Positions 7,100 to 10,179 of a DNA stretch of 10,179 nt are shown here, one piece after another. Source of the stretch: Bizionia sp. GTDB lineage: Bacteria; Bacteroidota; Bacteroidia; Flavobacteriales; Flavobacteriaceae. The position numbers and the translations under genes were made by a program. The DNA lies in contig JAGPVI010000343.1 in the NCBI GenBank assembly GCA_018067115.1, positions 1-10,179 on the forward strand, given 5' to 3'. The notes beneath the pieces were generated by a model. It searched no databases. It worked only from the letters and a program-made list of their open reading frames with translations, and was not told where the DNA came from. Numbering within the stretch: position 1 is the first letter of the stretch; each line of letters begins with the position of its first letter.

Positions 7100-7107
7100 T
7101 CTTTATT
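7089..7107 (-). terminator. Weak hairpin after gcvP, possible terminator
   Basis: Downstream of the gcvP stop, AATAAAG pairs with CTTTATT around a 5-base ATTGC loop on the minus strand (7107-7089), and the transcript continues ATTTTAC without a clean T run. A separate 12-bp palindrome TGGAATATTCCA lies at 7120-7131, only 4 bases after the stop. Both are weak. Some read-through from gcvP into the KAS III gene is therefore plausible. Confidence 0.22.
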
Positions 7108-7135
7108 TTCTTTAATTAATGGAATATTCCAGATA

Positions 7136-9985
7136 TTAAGCGTCCATATACTCTTCGATTGGTGCGCAAGTACAGATTAAATTTCTGTCTCCATAAGCAT
7201 CGTCTACACGACGTACTGAAGGCCAAAATTTATTGTCTCTTACATAATCCATTGGGAAGGCTGCTTTCTCCCTTGAATATGGGAACAACCATTCGTCGCT
7301 GGTAACCATTGCTAAAGTATGTGGTGCATTCTTTAATACGTTGTTTGTTTCTTCTTTAGATACCGCATCAATTTCTTTTTTAATAGAAATCATAGCATCA
7401 CAAAAACGATCCATTTCTGGTTTGCTTTCACTTTCTGTAGGTTCAATCATCATCGTTCCTGCTACAGGAAAAGAAACTGTTGGTGAGTGAAATCCGTAAT
7501 CCATTAAACGTTTTGCGATATCTGTAACTTCGATACCGTTGGCTTTAAACGGTCTACAATCAATAATCATTTCGTGAGCTGCACGACCACGTTCTCCAGA
7601 GTACAATGTTTCGAAAGCACCTTGTAAACGTTGTTTGATATAATTGGCATTTAAAATAGCAACTTCAGTCGATTTTTTAATTCCTTTTACACCTAGCATT
7701 CTAATATAACCATAAGAGATTAAGCATACTAATGCAGAACCAAATGGCGCTGAAGAAATTGCTGTAATAGCTTTGTCTCCTCCTGTTTTAATAATAGGAT
7801 TGCTTGGTAAAAATGGTACTAGCTGTTTTGCTACACAGATTGGTCCTACACCCGGTCCACCACCTCCGTGAGGAATTGCAAACGTTTTGTGTAAGTTTAG
7901 GTGACATACATCGGCACCAATATTTCCAGGGTTAGTTAAACCAACCTGAGCATTCATATTTGCCCCGTCCATATAGACTTGACCACCGTTATCGTGAACA
8001 AGCTGTGTGATTTCTTTAATTGCCGATTCGTAAACCCCATGTGTTGATGGGTAAGTAACCATTAATGCAGATAAATTATCTTTATGTAATTCTGCTTTTT
8101 CACGTAAATCATCAACGTCGATATTACCTTCTGCTGTTGCTTTTGTAACCACAACTTTCATTCCTGCCATAACTGCACTTGCTGGATTTGTACCGTGAGC
8201 AGACGATGGAATTAAGCAAATGTTTCTATGGTGATCGCCACGAGATTCGTGGTATGCTTTTATAACCATTAATCCAGCGTACTCACCTTGAGCACCAGAG
8301 TTTGGTTGTAATGAAGTGCCAGCAAAACCGGTGATTTCGGTTAGTTGGTCTTCTAGTTTTCTTAATACAGTATGGTAACCTTCAGCTTGTTCTACAGGTA
8401 CAAAAGGGTGAATACTTCCCCAGTTTGGTGAGCTTATTGGCAACATTTCGGCTGCAGCATTAAGTTTCATTGTACAAGACCCTAAAGAAATCATAGAGTG
8501 ATTTAATGATAAATCTTTACGCTCTAATTTTTTAATATAACGCATCAATTCAGTTTCTGAATGGTACGAATTAAAAACATCTAAGGTTAAAAACTCAGTG
8601 TTACGCTGTAAGTCTTCAGCAATATTATTAGACGATTCAATAGCTTCTAGTGTAAACGCTGATTTGTTTTCAACTTCAGCAAAAATCGCAATGATTTCAT
8701 TTAAATCTGAAAGACTAGTTGTTTCATTTAAAGAAATAGTTACTGTATCTGCATTCGGGTAAAAGAAATTTACCTGATTTTTTTCGGCTATAGCTTTTAC
8801 TTTTTCTGCATCGGCTTCAACTTGTAGCGTATCGAAGAAAGAACTGTTTAGTTGTTTTAAACCAAGCTTTGTAATCGCTTTTGCTAGAGTAGACGTAGCG
8901 TTATGTACGCCATCTGCTATAAAAGTTAAGCCTTTTGGACCATGATACACCGCATACATACCAGCCATAACAGCTAGTAATACTTGTGCTGTACAAATGT
9001 TTGATGTCGCGCGATCTCGTTTTATGTGTTGCTCTCTCGTTTGAAGTGCCATACGTAATGCACGGTTTCCATTCGTATCTTTGGTAACCCCAATAATACG
9101 ACCAGGAATATCACGTTTGTAAGCGTCTTTAGTAGCAAAATAAGCAGCGTGAGGACCACCATAACCCATCGGGATTCCGAAACGTTGCGTTGTTCCAACT
9201 ACTACATCGACACCAAAAGCACCTGGAGCTTCAAGTTTTACAAGACTTAAAATATCTGCGGCAACCGCTACTTTAATATTAGCATCGTTAGCTTTAGCTA
9301 TAAAAGATTTAATGTCTGTAATCTGTCCGTCTTTTCCTGGGTATTGAAGGATTGCTCCGTAAAATTCCGTTGAAAAATCGAAAGTAGATTCATCACCTAC
9401 AACTAATTCAATACCAATTGGTGTAGAACGCGTTTGTAATAATGATAAGGTTTGAGGTAAAATAGCATCTGAAACAAAGAATTTATTGACTTTGTTTTTC
9501 TTTTGATCGCGTTCTCTTACAGCAAATAATAAACTCATTGCTTCTGCAGCAGCAGTACTTTCGTCTAAAAGTGAAGCATTTGCTAATTCCATACCGGTTA
9601 AATCAGCAATCATTGTTTGGAAGTTTAAAAGTGCTTCTAAACGGCCTTGAGCAATTTCTGCTTGATATGGTGTGTAAGCAGTATACCAACCCGGGTTCTC
9701 TAAAATATTACGTTGTATTACTGCAGGTAAAATAGTAGGGTGGTAACCTAAACCTATGTATGTTTTATAAATACTATTTAACTTAGAAAGCTCGTTAATA
9801 TGAGACGAATACTCGTACTCACTCATTGCTACATCTAAATTTAATTCTTTTTTTAATCTAATATCATCTGGAACAGTTTCATAAATAAGCTGTTCCATCG
9901 AGTCAACGCCAAGTGACTGTAACATTAGCTGTTGGTCTTCTTCTCTAGGTCCAATATGGCGTAGTGCAAAAGAGTTTGTATTCAT
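7136..9985 (-). CDS. gcvP: Glycine dehydrogenase (decarboxylating), P-protein of the glycine cleavage system
   Basis: The 949-residue single-chain P-protein is full length (E. coli GcvP has 957 residues). It decarboxylates glycine using pyridoxal phosphate and passes the aminomethyl group to the lipoyl arm of the H-protein in the cytoplasm, feeding one-carbon units to folate through the T-protein. The N-terminal half carries FALRHIGP (6-13), YTPYQAEIAQGRLEAL (104-119) and QRFGIPMGYGGPHAA (267-281). The C-terminal half carries SLGSCTMKLNA (500-510), SSAHGTNPAS (594-603), MDGANMNAQVG (672-682), the PLP-binding Lys700 in HLNLHKTF, and the glycine-rich loop GGGGPGVGP (707-715). No motif is missing and no frameshift is seen. 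The ATG at 9985 gives the normal N-terminus NTNSFALRHIGP. No Shine-Dalgarno sequence and no glycine riboswitch precede it; the untranslated leader is probably only about 20-25 bases. The gcvT and gcvH partners are not in this window. Confidence 0.98.
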   Translation of the reverse strand: MNTNSFALRHIGPREEDQQLMLQSLGVDSMEQLIYETVPDDIRLKKELNLDVAMSEYEYSSHINELSKLNSIYKTYIGLGYHPTILPAVIQRNILENPGWYTAYTPYQAEIAQGRLEALLNFQTMIADLTGMELANASLLDESTAAAEAMSLLFAVRERDQKKNKVNKFFVSDAILPQTLSLLQTRSTPIGIELVVGDESTFDFSTEFYGAILQYPGKDGQITDIKSFIAKANDANIKVAVAADILSLVKLEAPGAFGVDVVVGTTQRFGIPMGYGGPHAAYFATKDAYKRDIPGRIIGVTKDTNGNRALRMALQTREQHIKRDRATSNICTAQVLLAVMAGMYAVYHGPKGLTFIADGVHNATSTLAKAITKLGLKQLNSSFFDTLQVEADAEKVKAIAEKNQVNFFYPNADTVTISLNETTSLSDLNEIIAIFAEVENKSAFTLEAIESSNNIAEDLQRNTEFLTLDVFNSYHSETELMRYIKKLERKDLSLNHSMISLGSCTMKLNAAAEMLPISSPNWGSIHPFVPVEQAEGYHTVLRKLEDQLTEITGFAGTSLQPNSGAQGEYAGLMVIKAYHESRGDHHRNICLIPSSAHGTNPASAVMAGMKVVVTKATAEGNIDVDDLREKAELHKDNLSALMVTYPSTHGVYESAIKEITQLVHDNGGQVYMDGANMNAQVGLTNPGNIGADVCHLNLHKTFAIPHGGGGPGVGPICVAKQLVPFLPSNPIIKTGGDKAITAISSAPFGSALVCLISYGYIRMLGVKGIKKSTEVAILNANYIKQRLQGAFETLYSGERGRAAHEMIIDCRPFKANGIEVTDIAKRLMDYGFHSPTVSFPVAGTMMIEPTESESKPEMDRFCDAMISIKKEIDAVSKEETNNVLKNAPHTLAMVTSDEWLFPYSREKAAFPMDYVRDNKFWPSVRRVDDAYGDRNLICTCAPIEEYMDA

Positions 9986-10012
9986 TATAGTAGTGTTGAA
10001 AATTTAATCATG

Positions 10013-10020
10013 CAAAAATA
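10013..10020 (-). promoter_or_regulatory. gcvP promoter -7 box
   Basis: On the minus strand TATTTTTG is a perfect match to the Bacteroidota TAnnTTTG box and ends 27 bases before the gcvP ATG, giving a leader of roughly 20 bases. No TTG is found at the expected distance (19-21 bases) upstream, so the -33 part is absent or degenerate. Confidence 0.5.
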
Positions 10021-10023
10021 CTG

Positions 10024-10085
10024 AAAACTTAAGGTTTTATTTGTTAATAAATCGAAAGTTTTTAACCAAAGCTTAAGGTTGTTAA
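10024..10085. repeat. Direct repeat pair between the divergent gcvP and right-edge promoters
   Basis: The 13-mer AAAACTTAAGGTT (10024-10036) recurs as AAAGCTTAAGGTT (10068-10080), with 12 of 13 identical bases and starts 44 bases apart, about four helical turns. Each copy is followed by TTGTTAA (10041-10047 and, overlapping the repeat, 10079-10085). The copies sit just upstream of the -7 boxes of gcvP and of the divergent gene respectively. Binding of a shared regulator is a reasonable guess, but AT-rich chance similarity cannot be excluded. Confidence 0.35.
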
Positions 10086-10094
10086 CAGTTTCTG

Positions 10095-10102
10095 TAACTT
10101 TG
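10095..10102 (+). promoter_or_regulatory. Promoter -7 box of the right-edge gene
   Basis: TAACTTTG matches TAnnTTTG exactly and is followed by CATA and then the ATG at 10107. Transcription would be expected to start a few bases after the box, that is at or next to the start codon, implying a leaderless or nearly leaderless message. The closest upstream TTG (10079-10081) is only 13 bases from the box, shorter than the usual spacer. Confidence 0.45.
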
Positions 10103-10106
10103 CATA

Positions 10107-10179
10107 ATGAGCCTATTAAAACAACTCTTTAATTTTTATTTAAACAGTAGCGTACACGTGGCGTTATCTGTGGTTTCTT
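10107..10179 (+). CDS. N-terminus of a probable membrane protein (3' part outside window)
   Basis: An ATG at 10107 opens a frame that stays open to the window edge and gives 24 residues, starting MSLLKQLFNFYLNSSVHVA and then turning hydrophobic (ALSVVS). A short amphipathic start followed by a hydrophobic stretch suggests the first membrane helix of an integral membrane protein. The FYLNSSxHVAL pattern reminds me of UbiA-like polytopic membrane proteins of flavobacteria, but this rests on memory of a short segment and is not proof. A perfect TAnnTTTG box directly upstream supports the start. The gene is transcribed away from gcvP. Confidence 0.6.
   Translation, partial: MSLLKQLFNFYLNSSVHVALSVVS

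Noticed and set aside
9538..9735. Plus-strand open frame inside gcvP
   Set aside because: It is antisense to strongly conserved gcvP codons and its translation resembles no protein family.
9986..10106. Possible glycine riboswitch upstream of gcvP
   Set aside because: The promoter box leaves a leader of only about 20-25 bases, too short for the aptamer, and no aptamer core is seen.

Overview
The window looks like chromosomal DNA of a marine-type member of the Flavobacteriaceae (Bacteroidota). Four things point there. Base composition is strongly AT-rich. There is a secreted protein with a C-terminal type IX secretion (T9SS) sorting domain ending in KKFVKQ. Promoter boxes match the Bacteroidota TAnnTTTG type. 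Recognisable Shine-Dalgarno sequences are scarce. No mobile element, CRISPR array, tRNA or rRNA is visible.

Layout. Positions 1-81 are the last 26 codons of a plus-strand gene, probably valS, closed by a strong intrinsic terminator (115-156). About 470 bases without a convincing gene follow (157-623), with several palindromes and hairpins. A plus-strand pair comes next: a 1031-residue cell-surface or secreted T9SS protein with a LamG-like N-terminal region (624-3719), then one base later a membrane-anchored DNA/RNA non-specific nuclease (3721-4527). This pair meets a minus-strand block tail to tail with only 7 bp between stop codons. Read in its own direction, the block is gcvP (9985-7136), a KAS III-type ketoacyl synthase (7036-5978), a small SAM-dependent methyltransferase (5940-5419) and a family 2 glycosyltransferase (5386-4535). 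At the right edge a membrane-protein-like gene starts divergently from gcvP at 10107 and runs out of the window.

How the genes may work together. GcvP is the decarboxylating P-protein of the glycine cleavage system; its partners are not here. The synthase, methyltransferase and glycosyltransferase sit close together on one strand and look like a small operon with its own promoter/operator candidate (7055-7099). A ketoacyl synthase, a methyltransferase and a sugar transferase together would suit a lipid or glycolipid modification, but the product cannot be read from sequence. The T9SS protein and nuclease are probably translationally coupled, which suggests an envelope or extracellular job such as polymer binding with nucleic-acid breakdown.

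Overall this is mostly ordinary flavobacterial chromosome. I do not see a defence system or other clearly undescribed machinery. The items most worth a second look are the two small operons of unclear product, the structured leader before the T9SS gene, the operator-like repeats in the two minus-strand promoter regions, and a possible leaderless start at the right edge.
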